A stretch of DNA of 64,000 nucleotides from Lachnospiraceae bacterium C6A11 (GTDB lineage: Bacteria > Bacillota > Clostridia > Lachnospirales > Lachnospiraceae), in assembly GCA_000702245.1 (NCBI GenBank), contig JNKY01000014.1, positions 184,874-248,873 on the forward strand. The letters run 5' to 3'. Numbering within the stretch: the stretch's first letter is position 1; the number at the start of each line of letters is the position of its first letter. The notes under the pieces are model-generated. The model was not told the DNA's origin, made no database searches, and saw only the letters and a list, made by a program, of their open reading frames with translations. Made by a program: the position numbers and the translations under genes. Shown here one piece after another: positions 11,042-19,966 of this stretch.

Positions 11042-12016
11042 ATGTCAGATCATATTATAAAGGGAAGAACAGAAAATAATGAAGTAAGATTCTTCGCAGC
11101 AACCACCAGAGAGCTTGTTGAGAAGGCAAGGACCATCCATAATACAAGCCCTATCTGCACTGCTGCTCTCGGGCGTCTCCTCACGGCAGGTGCCATGATG
11201 GGTACGATGGCCAAGAACGAAAGCGATATACTCACTCTCAGAATAGAAGGAACCGGTCCTGCCAAGAGCCTTACGGTAACTGCCGACAGCAAGGCTAACG
11301 TCAAAGGAATCATAAGCAATCCTGTTGTAGACCTTCCTCCTAATCTTGAAGGCCATCTCAATGTTGGAGATGCTATCGGTGACGGCTTCCTGCGCGTTAT
11401 CAGGGACGCAGGTCTTAAGGAGCCTTACGTCGGCCAGACTATGCTTGTTACAGGCGAGATAGCCGAAGACCTTACATATTATTTTGCAACAAGTGAGCAG
11501 ATTCCGACCTCTGTCGGACTCGGCGTCCTGATGAGCAGTGAAAATACGGTTGCCCAGGCCGGCGGCTTCATCATCCAGCTTATGCCATTTGCTTCTGACG
11601 AGACCATCTCCAAAATAGAAAAAGGCCTTGCAGCCTTCTCTTCCGTTACGGATTTTCTCAGCGGAGCCGACAGCACAGGTTCTCAGTCTCACGGATCATC
11701 AGGCAATATTAAATTCTTAAATCAGGTATATGGTTCCGACGCTTCGGAGAAATCAACCGATACCGGCATTAGTACTGACGATAAGCTTACAGCAATGATC
11801 AGATCCATAGTCGGCGAAGAGATCATTGTGGACGAAATCATCCCTGCAGCCTACAAATGCAACTGCAGCCGCGAGCGTGTCACCAAAGCACTTATCAGTG
11901 TCGGCAAGGCAGAGCTTCAGTCAATGATCGACGACGGCAAGCCTGTCACACTTCACTGCGAATTCTGCAACACCGACTACACCTTTGAGCTTGATGAGCT
12001 GCGTAAATTCATTTAA
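11042..12016 (+). CDS. hslO: Redox-regulated chaperone Hsp33
   Basis: Hsp33 is a cytoplasmic holdase activated by oxidative unfolding. The 324 residues contain the N-terminal Hsp33 fold (for example the IEGTGPAKSLTV region). The C-terminal zinc switch is intact, with a CNC motif followed about 30 residues later by CEFC, giving the four Cys ligands. A short acidic/serine linker near residues 210-230 precedes the switch. GGAG lies 8 bases before the ATG. It follows the methyltransferase gene and ends at a strong terminator. Confidence 0.96.
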   Translation: MSDHIIKGRTENNEVRFFAATTRELVEKARTIHNTSPICTAALGRLLTAGAMMGTMAKNESDILTLRIEGTGPAKSLTVTADSKANVKGIISNPVVDLPPNLEGHLNVGDAIGDGFLRVIRDAGLKEPYVGQTMLVTGEIAEDLTYYFATSEQIPTSVGLGVLMSSENTVAQAGGFIIQLMPFASDETISKIEKGLAAFSSVTDFLSGADSTGSQSHGSSGNIKFLNQVYGSDASEKSTDTGISTDDKLTAMIRSIVGEEIIVDEIIPAAYKCNCSRERVTKALISVGKAELQSMIDDGKPVTLHCEFCNTDYTFELDELRKFI

Positions 12017-12098
12017 TGAACTATTTCATATTCGACACAGTGAATATAAGCTTCATCATATAAACATGATATACAACCGTTTATCATATTATTTATAC

Positions 12099-12140
12099 AA
12101 AAAACACGTAATGACGCTTTCTGTCGTTACGTGTTTTTTT
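12099..12140. terminator. Bidirectional terminator between hslO and the ABC permease gene
   Basis: The stem AAAACACGTAATGACG / CGTTACGTGTTTT (one G-T pair) carries A-run and T-run flanks on both sides, between convergent genes. Confidence 0.85.
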
Positions 12141-12161
12141 CATCGTATATTCTTATTATTT

Positions 12162-13829
12162 CTACAGCTTTTTCATATTCTCAATTATAACACCCGGCCA
12201 TACGATCATCATTCTTACAGCCGCACCCACAAGTATCACACTGAGTGCTATATAGAAGATGGTCGCCGGAAGCAAAAGTATTTCATATATGAAAAGGCCC
12301 ATTCCAATAACGATCAGTGACAGGAGCATCATTATCGCCATATTGAAAAATACATTCAGGTTGCCTCTCAGCGCTGTATATTCGTCGTCCCAGTCAATAT
12401 ACGGCGAATTGCTGTCCAGAGTCATCCCGACTATTATCGAAATGATGTGTGCAAGCAGCATTAGGACCGCAAACAGCACTGCGGTTCCAACCGGAACATG
12501 TACGTAAATACATATGATAATATTTGTTGCAATAAGTGCCGGATAGGTGAAGATGAAGCTGACCGCCGCCTTTGCCATTAGCTGTGTTCTGTACGGCACA
12601 GGAATGAACTTGATCAGGCTTATATGCTGCCCTTCCCTTGTGAAGGAGGTTGAAGCCACCGAATTAAGTGCCGTCGCGATGAAGGCTATGGAAACTATCA
12701 CCATGAGCAGTATCATATCTGCCCTGTCCTTGCCCATATCATACATCCTTATGAAGGCTTTGATCGCTCCCTTATCCTTTGTAAAATGAAACAGCAGAAA
12801 GGCTCCCAGCGGCCAGATCAGATTGATGAAGGCCGTATTTGCCGAGAAGGCCTTGGTCCTGAGTATCACTCTCAGCTCCTTCTGAAGACTCGCCTTAAAC
12901 TGCGAGCTCGAAACTATATCCTTATCTCTTACTCTCTGCTTCTTTACCGATCCCAATGAAGCCGCAGTATAAAGCCCCTTCTGATAGAAGGCTTTTCCCA
13001 GGAAATAGAGTACCGTGAGTAACGCCGTATTTCCCGCAAGGAACAGAAGAAAATACAGTATATTTCCACGGCTTACCGCATCTGCCAGCCACGGCACAGT
13101 GAAGAAGATCACATTCAGGGTTTCCAGGAACAGATTGTCGCCGCTGCCAAGGGATTCCACATAGTTGTCCATATTTATCTCGCCCATACTGCGGAGTGAA
13201 TATATAAACAGCCCTGCGAAGATCAGCAGGAACAGCGTTGATAACCTGTAGAAGACCTTAACGCTTCTTACCTTTGAAAGTACTGCCATAAGAAGCACGC
13301 TGAAGATTGCGCAGTATATCATCGGAACAAGCGGGATAAGCATGACTCCGGATGCCGAAGAAATAAGTGTCACCGGATGCAGAACCTTCGCAAGGCCGAG
13401 ATTCTTGGCGATTGCAGTGATGTAACCAATAAACACCGCGATGAGGATCAGGAATTCCATTATGCTTTCTGCGAGGAAAGCATAGATGAACTTACCGAAC
13501 ATCAGGTGATGGCTCGGAATAGGCAGAGTGACAAAGTGCTCCCTGTCCGATGAGAAAAAAAGAACGCTGAAAACCACCAGGATGCCGAATATCATCGAAA
13601 ATGCAGAAAGCACCTGCATCTCAAAGAGCATTCCTCCTCCCGGGTTATCAGCCTCTATCAAAGCCTCCGTCATGACATAGCTTATATAGCCCACAACGAT
13701 CGCGCAGGGTATCATGATAAGCGATACCGCTACCGCGGCAAGCACCTTATAGCTTGTCTTCTTCGGAAGCGCCATTTCCGAATTCTTACTGAGGATCTTC
13801 ACAAGAGATCCTACGCCGACACTGTTCAT
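12162..13829 (-). CDS. ABC-2 type exporter permease subunit, about 12 membrane helices
   Basis: This 555-residue polytopic membrane protein has hydrophobic helices in two halves separated by a cytoplasmic segment around residues 270-330 (KKQRVRDKDIVSSSQFK). The start overlaps the stop of the upstream ATPase gene by 4 bases (ATGA), so it is the permease partner. The sequence resembles the large clostridial ABC-2 permeases with duplicated halves. The substrate is unknown. It is the last gene of the operon that starts at 17301, whose other members are zinc-ribbon and repeat membrane proteins, so a role in the envelope is plausible but inferred. Confidence 0.85.
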   Translation of the reverse strand: MNSVGVGSLVKILSKNSEMALPKKTSYKVLAAVAVSLIMIPCAIVVGYISYVMTEALIEADNPGGGMLFEMQVLSAFSMIFGILVVFSVLFFSSDREHFVTLPIPSHHLMFGKFIYAFLAESIMEFLILIAVFIGYITAIAKNLGLAKVLHPVTLISSASGVMLIPLVPMIYCAIFSVLLMAVLSKVRSVKVFYRLSTLFLLIFAGLFIYSLRSMGEINMDNYVESLGSGDNLFLETLNVIFFTVPWLADAVSRGNILYFLLFLAGNTALLTVLYFLGKAFYQKGLYTAASLGSVKKQRVRDKDIVSSSQFKASLQKELRVILRTKAFSANTAFINLIWPLGAFLLFHFTKDKGAIKAFIRMYDMGKDRADMILLMVIVSIAFIATALNSVASTSFTREGQHISLIKFIPVPYRTQLMAKAAVSFIFTYPALIATNIIICIYVHVPVGTAVLFAVLMLLAHIISIIVGMTLDSNSPYIDWDDEYTALRGNLNVFFNMAIMMLLSLIVIGMGLFIYEILLLPATIFYIALSVILVGAAVRMMIVWPGVIIENMKKL

Positions 13830-14557
13830 GCAGAACCTCCCGAAGATGTCATTTCTATAAATATCTCCTCAAGGTCTTTGTCAGGATGCTCGTCTCTTAG
13901 CCCCTCAACAGTTCCCTGATAAAGATTCTTTCCATGATCTATTATCATGATGCGGTCACACAGCTTCTCCGCAACCTCAAGTACATGAGTAGAAAAAAGG
14001 ACCGCATTCCCGCCGGCAGCATGTTCTTTCATCATTTTCTTAAGCTCATACGCAGCCGTAGGATCCAGTCCGGTCATAGGCTCGTCAAGTATCCATGCAG
14101 GAGGCTCATGAATAAGAGCAGCTATGACCATGGTCTTCTGCCTCATACCATGAGAATACTCCTTCATAGGGAGCCCAAGAGAATCCGTCAGATCAAATCG
14201 TTCCGCAAGATCATTGATACGCTTTTTCCTGTTTTCAAGCGGAACTCTGTAAAGATTCGCTATATAATTGATATATTCAACACCTGAAAGCTGAAGCAGT
14301 ATGTCCGGATTATCGGCAACATACGCAAAGCTTTCCTTCGCCTTGATCGGCTCCTTAACTATATCGAAGCCATTGATCAGAGCTCTTCCGGATGCCGGCT
14401 TAAGTATACCTGTCAGCATCTTAATTACAGTGGTCTTGCCGGCCCCGTTAGGACCGGCAAAACCAACTATTTCACCCGGTTTAATCTCAAAGGAAAGGTC
14501 ATCTACCGCCTTAAAATCTTTACCGTATATCATTGAAAGATTCTCTGCTTTTATCAT
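13826..14557 (-). CDS. ABC transporter ATP-binding protein
   Basis: The 243-residue ATPase has Walker A GPNGAGKTTVIKM, a signature loop in the variant form YSHGMRQK, Walker B WILDEPMTGLDP and the switch His in FSTHVLE. It powers the permease encoded directly downstream, with which it overlaps by 4 bases. It follows the 411-residue membrane protein gene after 26 bases, placing it inside the same operon. The SHGM signature is usual for ABC-2 exporters of this type. Confidence 0.93.
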   Translation of the reverse strand: MIKAENLSMIYGKDFKAVDDLSFEIKPGEIVGFAGPNGAGKTTVIKMLTGILKPASGRALINGFDIVKEPIKAKESFAYVADNPDILLQLSGVEYINYIANLYRVPLENRKKRINDLAERFDLTDSLGLPMKEYSHGMRQKTMVIAALIHEPPAWILDEPMTGLDPTAAYELKKMMKEHAAGGNAVLFSTHVLEVAEKLCDRIMIIDHGKNLYQGTVEGLRDEHPDKDLEEIFIEMTSSGGSA

Positions 14558-14583
14558 GCAGTACCCCTTTCGAAAACCACTAC

Positions 14584-15816
14584 CTATTCTTCAGAACCGC
14601 CTTCAGTTCCTTCTTCTGTATTACCTTCGTCGGTATTTCCCTCGTCAGCCGAAACAAGCTGATCAGCAGCTGCTTTAAGTGCAGAACCGAAACGAACAGC
14701 CTTATCGCTCTCTTCCCAGTTTGCTCTTATTGCCTCATTGATCTTAGTCTTATCCTTGAGACCTATGCTGCTCTCGGATCTTGTATAGATCCAGAACATA
14801 TCCTCAAACTTGATATAAACTATAACGATACCATCGTTAGCTCCGAACAGCTCATTGCTAAGCTCTTCAAGATAAACATCCATCGAATCACTTGGAAGTG
14901 ACTCTCTGATATAAAGGTATGGACGAACTCCTGTCTTGCCTTCAAAATACTGGAAGCCCTCTATAAGAGCCGCCTCATTCTCAGCGGTTACGATCGACTT
15001 GTCATTGCTATTGTCTGAATAATACTCGATCTTTCCTGCGAATTCCGGATCATCGGCAACGCCTACAACCTTACCGCCTTCGATATCATAGATCTTCTTA
15101 TTGTATTTGTACTGACCGGTGAAATTATAATCAACCTTACCGCCCCTGCAGTACCATGAACCGTTTTCGTTATCAGCAACGCCTTCGAAATTGAAGTTTA
15201 CCTTACCACTTTCTATACGCCACCAGCCGTTAACGTTCTCGGCAACAGTGTCTATAAAAGCAACCTTGCCGCCTTTAACACACCACCATGCCTCTTCTCC
15301 GTAGACAGTTCCCTTGACTACATCCTCGGTGAATTCATCACATATACCGGCCTGGAAATAATACCAGTCATTGTTTTCATCCATGGCAAAGCCGTTGAAG
15401 CTCTTATCAACAAGTCCGCCGCCAACATAATAATGCTTTACGCCTGACTGAACGATTCCCGAAAGATCTCTGTCGAACATATAAGTATAAACACTCGACT
15501 TATCGATCTCATTCTTCTTGTCCTTGTCAGAGTAATATTTATCTTTTGCAACATCATACCAGCAGTCTATGTTTCCCGGATCATAAAGAGTTGCTGCCTT
15601 CTCATACATATGTGTCAGCGAATTGTTCTTTTCCTTGCTCTTAAGGACAAATATCATAGCAACAATTATCGCAGCTATACATATTACGCAGGACAGTATT
15701 TCAAGTATCAGCTTCTTGTTCGAGCCTTCCTTCTTGTCAGCCTTATCATCAGCCTCCTTCGAAGTCTCCTTCTTTACTTCCTCTTCAACCTTTTCCTTAG
15801 CTTCTTCCCTGCTCAT
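14584..15816 (-). CDS. Membrane-anchored protein with Trp/Gly repeats and a TPM-like C-terminal domain
   Basis: About 410 residues. A highly charged Lys/Glu N-terminus (1-35) is cytoplasmic. One membrane helix (about 38-62, LEILSCVICIAAIIVAMIFV) follows, then an extracytoplasmic part. Residues of about 130-245 hold repeated units of the form W-W/Y-x-GG-K-V-x-F-x-F-x-G, the same type as in the next gene. The last 130 residues (ENEAALIEGFQYFEGKTGV onward) match the extracytoplasmic domain of the Gly/Ser-rich protein encoded at 19967. Function is unknown; surface display and wall binding are guesses from the repeats. AAGGAG is best spaced for the second of two adjacent ATGs (15816). Confidence 0.8.
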   Translation of the reverse strand: MSREEAKEKVEEEVKKETSKEADDKADKKEGSNKKLILEILSCVICIAAIIVAMIFVLKSKEKNNSLTHMYEKAATLYDPGNIDCWYDVAKDKYYSDKDKKNEIDKSSVYTYMFDRDLSGIVQSGVKHYYVGGGLVDKSFNGFAMDENNDWYYFQAGICDEFTEDVVKGTVYGEEAWWCVKGGKVAFIDTVAENVNGWWRIESGKVNFNFEGVADNENGSWYCRGGKVDYNFTGQYKYNKKIYDIEGGKVVGVADDPEFAGKIEYYSDNSNDKSIVTAENEAALIEGFQYFEGKTGVRPYLYIRESLPSDSMDVYLEELSNELFGANDGIVIVYIKFEDMFWIYTRSESSIGLKDKTKINEAIRANWEESDKAVRFGSALKAAADQLVSADEGNTDEGNTEEGTEGGSEE

Positions 15817-15831
15817 CATGTACTCCTTACA

Positions 15832-17301
15832 CTAATTATTCGCCGGAGCTTTATTTGCTTCAGCCTCTTTTGCTGCAGCTGCCTCCTCAGCGGTCAGCTC
15901 CTTCTCGATCTTACCGCCCTTAACCTGATAGAACTTGCCTTCAAACTCTACGACACCGTTAAGATTGAAATCAACCTTGCCGCCCGGACAATACCACTTG
16001 CCGTGCTCGTTCTCTCCGATTCCATCCTTGAAATCAACCTTGCCCTGCTTGACGTTCCACCAGCCGCTGCTGTTCTTGGCAACGATATCTGTGATGGTAA
16101 CCTTACCATCCTTTACATACCACCATGCTTCCTCGTTATTAACAGTACCCTTGATAACGTCAGCAACAGTCTTGTCAACCTTGCCGTTCATCACATAGTA
16201 CCACTCGCCGTCGCTATCAGCAAAGCCTGTAAAGCTTGTATCGCTCATACCTTCCTTGATGTAGATCAGGTCCTCGCCATCCTTGGAAAGTCCTGTATAT
16301 GACGCATCCTGAACACCATTCTTGAAGTAATATGTCGTTTCATTGTATTTCTCGAAGCCTGAGAAGGTTGAGTCACAAACTCCGCCCTTAACTACATAAA
16401 GCTTTCCATCGGAATACTCCGTTACACCCGTAAGGTTCTTGTCAAATACATAAGTAGCAAGTGTAGCTACATCAACCTCTGTCTCTCCTGCAGAATCAGA
16501 GAAATCCTTTCCGCAGTATTCACAGTGCCAATACTCGTTTTGACCCGGTGAATTTACAGTCGGAAGAACTGTATCAATATGCTTAAGTATGTGCTTCTCC
16601 CTGAAGCCCTCACCCCAGGCAGCAGCACTTTGAGCAGCCTTATTATTCTTTGACGCACCGTCATTCTTTATGACTACCGCTACCGTAATAGCTGTAGCAA
16701 GAGCCAGAACTGCAAGAGCACCGGATATGATCCAAGACTTCTTGCCTGATGATGCTTTCTTTTCTGAGAACGTGCCCATGGCCGTTCCGCCGGTAACACC
16801 ACCCGCACTATATGCACCTGCTCCGGCCTGTGCAGCGCCCTGTGCCTGTGCAGCGCCCTGTGCCTGTGCGGCAGCATTCTTCACCTGTGAAGGCGCACCC
16901 GGAATATTTCCCGGAAGAGGATTTGTGCTTCCAACATCATCGTCGTCATAATCATCCTCCTGCGGCTCGCTGTAAGCGTTTGGTTCCACGCGTCTAACTG
17001 CCTGCGGAGCATCCTCTGCTCTGATAACAGATGTCACGTCCAAAGGATCTTCATTTCTGGCATTCAGTTCATGTCTGAGCTCTATAGTCTCACCCATACG
17101 GTCGTCATCCATATCCACGCCGAATCCGGACATATCAGGCACGTCACCGTATTTCCTTATGTATTCATTTCTGTCGAACTTCTGATCATCGACATTCTTA
17201 AAACTATCCTGCGTCCTTCCCTGCTGCGGGACTGTGTTTCCGCATTTTGGGCAGACTGTCATTCCGCCTGTCAGCCTGTAACCGCATTTAGTACAAAACA
17301 T
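15832..17301 (-). CDS. Zinc-ribbon membrane protein with extracytoplasmic Trp/Gly repeats
   Basis: 489 residues. The N-terminus is a zinc ribbon, CTKCGYRL...CPKCGNTV, presumably cytoplasmic. A low-complexity linker includes a tandem AQAQGA repeat near 145-165. One membrane helix lies at about 192-212. The outer part has a CEYCGKDF pair and at least eight 18-25 residue repeats of the form GKV-x-F/D...W-Y/W, similar to the cell-wall/glucan-binding repeat class. The gene heads an operon with its repeat paralogue and an ABC exporter. AAGGAGGAG precedes the ATG, with a well-spaced promoter upstream. Function is unknown. Confidence 0.82.
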   Translation of the reverse strand: MFCTKCGYRLTGGMTVCPKCGNTVPQQGRTQDSFKNVDDQKFDRNEYIRKYGDVPDMSGFGVDMDDDRMGETIELRHELNARNEDPLDVTSVIRAEDAPQAVRRVEPNAYSEPQEDDYDDDDVGSTNPLPGNIPGAPSQVKNAAAQAQGAAQAQGAAQAGAGAYSAGGVTGGTAMGTFSEKKASSGKKSWIISGALAVLALATAITVAVVIKNDGASKNNKAAQSAAAWGEGFREKHILKHIDTVLPTVNSPGQNEYWHCEYCGKDFSDSAGETEVDVATLATYVFDKNLTGVTEYSDGKLYVVKGGVCDSTFSGFEKYNETTYYFKNGVQDASYTGLSKDGEDLIYIKEGMSDTSFTGFADSDGEWYYVMNGKVDKTVADVIKGTVNNEEAWWYVKDGKVTITDIVAKNSSGWWNVKQGKVDFKDGIGENEHGKWYCPGGKVDFNLNGVVEFEGKFYQVKGGKIEKELTAEEAAAAKEAEANKAPANN

Positions 17302-17346
17302 ATCTTCACTCCTCCTTATACCTGCAAAATATCATTTTGCATTCTG

Positions 17347-17376
17347 ATTATACAACAGATTAAGCCTTATTATCAA
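17347..17376 (-). promoter_or_regulatory. Promoter of the zinc-ribbon/ABC exporter operon
   Basis: TTGATA-N18-TATAAT stands on the minus strand, about 45 bases upstream of the ATG at 17301. It abuts the queH terminator. Confidence 0.6.
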
Positions 17377-17418
17377 CAAAAATGCTGACATATATTTTCG
17401 TATCAAATATATGTCAGC
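17376..17418 (-). terminator. Terminator of queH overlapping its stop codon
   Basis: On the minus strand the stem GCTGACATATATTT / AAATATATGTCAGC is followed by ATTTTTG. The stop codon of queH lies within the first arm. Confidence 0.7.
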
Positions 17419-18082
17419 CCTGTTCTTTTTCCCTGATTTTTCGTTCCCTCTCCTGCTTCGAGAAGACGCATCCGCAGTAATCCTGACGGTACAGGCAGTA
17501 TTCCTTGGAAAGCTCTATCGAATGCTTATAGCCGTTCTCCTTTTTGAAGTCGCTGAAGAGGAATTCCGGCGCTCCCTCCTGCCCTTCCATTTCTTTGCCG
17601 AGAGCTATCCCGATCTCGTTTATCCAATCCGATCTTTTATATGGACTGATGGAAAGAGTCGTCGAGAAATAGTCATAGCTGTTAAGCCTTGCGTACTCCG
17701 CCGTTTTCTCCAGTCTCAGCTTATAGCAGTCATAGCATCTCTCCCCGCCTTCAGGCAGATCTCCCCTGCCCCTGGCCATCTCGAAGAAGGCTTCCGGTCC
17801 GTAGCCGCCATCAACAACCTTCGTCCCTGCGGCAAAGCCGGCCTCACTGACGAACCTCTCCAATTCCGCCAGCCTCTTCTCATATTCAGCCTTATCATCA
17901 ATATTCGGATTATAGAAAAATACAGTTACGTCAAAATACTGTGCCACCACCGACAGCACGTGAGAGCTGCATGGCGCACAGCAGGCATGAAGAAGCAGAG
18001 TCGGCTTTTCAGACTCTTTAACAGCCTCGCCCACCTGCTCTTTAAATCTCTGATAATAATTTCTGCTTTTTTTCTGATCCAT
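17414..18082 (-). CDS. queH: Epoxyqueuosine reductase QueH
   Basis: QueH carries out the last step of queuosine synthesis, reducing epoxyqueuosine in tRNA to queuosine, and replaces QueG in many anaerobes. The 222 residues show the family signatures: LLLHACCAPCSSHVL near residue 28, the adjacent FYNPNID, GERCYDCYKLRLE near 115 and CLYRQDYCGCVFS near the C-terminus. These Cys are the iron-sulfur and metal ligands of the DUF208/QueH family. It is monocistronic with its own terminator. QueF, an earlier enzyme of the same pathway, is encoded at 26994 in this window. Confidence 0.94.
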   Translation of the reverse strand: MDQKKSRNYYQRFKEQVGEAVKESEKPTLLLHACCAPCSSHVLSVVAQYFDVTVFFYNPNIDDKAEYEKRLAELERFVSEAGFAAGTKVVDGGYGPEAFFEMARGRGDLPEGGERCYDCYKLRLEKTAEYARLNSYDYFSTTLSISPYKRSDWINEIGIALGKEMEGQEGAPEFLFSDFKKENGYKHSIELSKEYCLYRQDYCGCVFSKQERERKIREKEQG

Positions 18083-18193
18083 TGGATATACCTTATAAAT
18101 TTGTTTCTGATTACCCTAAAGATTTGACATTTTGCACAACATCCCCTTGGGCCTTCAAGCACTGTTCATATTAAAATTGTATATTATTAACAG

Positions 18194-18222
18194 TTGACTT
18201 TGTTTATATTATACAATATACT
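18194..18222 (+). promoter_or_regulatory. Promoter of the 77-residue small protein gene
   Basis: TTGACT-N17-TATACT on the plus strand, about 50 bases before the start codon. Confidence 0.75.
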
Positions 18223-18273
18223 TATTTTAAGTGAAGCGAAAGGCTTATAAGCTTTAAGAGGGAGGTTTTGAAG

Positions 18274-18507
18274 ATGACGGTTGAACAGGCAATCAAAAAA
18301 TATAAAATGGAACCGCTGAACGTATATACCGCGAAGGTCAAAGCCAAAGAGCTGAACGTTGAAGAAGTTTTATATGCCAACGTACAGAAGAATAAATACG
18401 CTTACATCGTAAGAGACGGCGCGCGTGGCACTTTCCTATACAAAGATGAGAAGAGTATCTATACCAAACTCTTCAAAGGACTTCAGATGATTCCGCTTGA
18501 AAATTAA
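18274..18507 (+). CDS. Small stand-alone protein of unknown function, 77 residues
   Basis: I do not recognise a named family. The protein begins MTVEQAIKKYKM and is lysine- and tyrosine-rich, with a predicted mixed alpha/beta pattern, no signal peptide and no membrane helix. GAGGGAGG is 8 bases from the ATG at 18274 but only 2 from the in-frame TTG at 18268, so the ATG is chosen. The gene has its own near-consensus promoter and a strong terminator, so it is a real, independently expressed small gene. Confidence 0.75.
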   Translation: MTVEQAIKKYKMEPLNVYTAKVKAKELNVEEVLYANVQKNKYAYIVRDGARGTFLYKDEKSIYTKLFKGLQMIPLEN

Positions 18508-18518
18508 TAAAGATATTT

Positions 18519-18546
18519 AAAACCGGACAGGATTGTCCGGTTTTTT
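18519..18546. terminator. Terminator after the small protein gene, also facing the ispF operon
   Basis: Stem AAAACCGGACA / TGTCCGGTTTT followed by T-run on the plus strand; the A-rich 5' flank can act in reverse for the convergent minus-strand operon. Confidence 0.85.
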
Positions 18547-18595
18547 CATTCTGTCATTTTATTCAGAAGTTTCTGTTTCTCCCGTCACTTAGATT

Positions 18596-19135
18596 CTATT
18601 CCTCTTCCTTTTTGTCCTCAGCCTTCTTTACGTATTTAACATTGTATTTTGACTTAAGATACAGCTTCAGGTGCTCAAGGCAGTTCTCGTCAAGATCGAG
18701 GATCACTATACGGTCGTTCTTATTTGTCTTCACGTAAAGCGCATAATACTCTTCTGTCTTAACCTGCTCCGTGAAATCAAGAACTTCAAACTGTGCAGTT
18801 CTTGTAAGGTCGTTCTTAACCTTATCACTGCTCTTATTCTCAAGACTCTTCATATCGGCAAGGGTGATAGTCATGATCTCTTTTCTCTTCTTTGCCGATG
18901 CTATCTTGGCTATCTGGATATCACCATTTGTGATCGTATATTCATATTCCAGATTCGTCCAGTCAAGTGTTTTGAAAAGCAGCCACACTGAAAGCACTGC
19001 TATAAAAAGAAACAGTGAAGATATAGTAAACATCAGGAAAAATGAAGCTAGCATCAGTAGTGAAACCAGAAATAGTCTGGTATATGTTTTTCCCTCCGTC
19101 TTTCCGTAAACAAGTCTCTCGTTATATCTATCCAT
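18596..19135 (-). CDS. Membrane protein with two N-terminal helices (DUF6106-like)
   Basis: 179 residues. Two adjacent hydrophobic helices (about 21-38 and 41-57) form a hairpin. The cytoplasmic part begins LEYEYTITNGDIQIAKI, resembling a PH-like or DUF6106 fold of Lachnospiraceae proteins, and ends in a charged Lys/Glu tail. Function is unknown. The start is 1 base after the ispF stop, and its ribosome site AAGGAGG lies inside the last codons of ispF, so translation is likely coupled. Confidence 0.75.
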   Translation of the reverse strand: MDRYNERLVYGKTEGKTYTRLFLVSLLMLASFFLMFTISSLFLFIAVLSVWLLFKTLDWTNLEYEYTITNGDIQIAKIASAKKRKEIMTITLADMKSLENKSSDKVKNDLTRTAQFEVLDFTEQVKTEEYYALYVKTNKNDRIVILDLDENCLEHLKLYLKSKYNVKYVKKAEDKKEEE

Positions 19136-19136
19136 T

Positions 19137-19712
19137 TTAAACCTCCTTATTCTTCACAGGACATGATGCACAGCCGCATCCATAGCCTGCCCCGGAATTG
19201 ACAGTTCCTTCTGCTGCCATATCCTTGTAAATATAATTATCCACCGTCTCAAGCAGGCATATTGCCTGGCAGGATATTCCAAGACCTTCGCCTGTAAAGC
19301 CAAGCCCCTCCTCAGTAGTAGCCTTTATATTAACTCTGTCCTCATCAAGCACAAGTGCCTCTGCTATCCTCTTTCTCATTTCCGGAATATGCGGAGCCAT
19401 CTTCGGTCTCTGTGCGATGATCGTCGCATCTATATTTCCGATTATATAATTATCCTCATCCAGAAGCTTCTTGACCTCCTTCAGAAGCATTATGCTGTCT
19501 GCGCCCTTGTATTTTTCATCGGTATCCGGAAAATGCTTTCCTATATCGCCCTTCGCAGCCGCTCCCAGCAGCGCATCCATTACAGCGTGCACAAGGCAGT
19601 CCGCATCCGAATGACCAAGCAGCCCCTTTTCATAGGGTATTTCCACTCCACCCAGGATCAGCGGCCTACCTTCCACCAGCTTATGGACATCATAGCCCAT
19701 TCCAACTCTCAT
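19137..19712 (-). CDS. ispF: 2-C-methyl-D-erythritol 2,4-cyclodiphosphate synthase with Cys-rich tail
   Basis: IspF is the MEP-pathway enzyme that cyclises CDP-methylerythritol phosphate. The family motifs are clear: [17 protein letters not shown] (zinc ligands Asp and His near the N-terminus), [13 protein letters not shown] and [19 protein letters not shown]. The usual family length is about 157-160 residues; this protein has 191. The extra C-terminal segment, about 30 residues, ends in [13 protein letters not shown], which is not part of the enzyme fold. It has its own promoter and is translationally coupled to the following membrane protein gene. Confidence 0.95.
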   Translation of the reverse strand: MRVGMGYDVHKLVEGRPLILGGVEIPYEKGLLGHSDADCLVHAVMDALLGAAAKGDIGKHFPDTDEKYKGADSIMLLKEVKKLLDEDNYIIGNIDATIIAQRPKMAPHIPEMRKRIAEALVLDEDRVNIKATTEEGLGFTGEGLGISCQAICLLETVDNYIYKDMAAEGTVNSGAGYGCGCASCPVKNKEV

Positions 19713-19802
19713 CTATGATATTTCCCTTCTTATTCATAACTTTACTACCGCCCGCAGGTCTATAAACATTAATTATATGTCTGCCCGTCGGCACCATATT
19801 CG

Positions 19803-19831
19803 ATTATATAATCAAATCCCAAATACTGCAA
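19803..19831 (-). promoter_or_regulatory. Promoter of the ispF operon
   Basis: TTGCAG-N17-TATAAT on the minus strand, about 90 bases before the ispF start. Confidence 0.75.
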
Positions 19832-19873
19832 ACTAAACCTTACATTTTTTTATAAAAAGCACATTATATTTTC

Positions 19874-19902
19874 TTTACTATTTATGATTTTCATTGTAAT
19901 AT
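19874..19902 (+). promoter_or_regulatory. Promoter of the Gly/Ser-rich membrane protein gene
   Basis: TTTACT-N17-TAATAT on the plus strand, about 65 bases before the ATG; divergent from and 40 bases away from the ispF promoter. Confidence 0.5.
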
Positions 19903-19966
19903 TAACAAGGATATGAAATTTTTCCATTTGTAAATAAGGGATTACAGATAAAGGAGGTTAAAAGAT

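Noticed and set aside
12017..12098. Extra small coding region after hslO
   Set aside because: No ribosome site; the plus-strand frame there is open only by chance.
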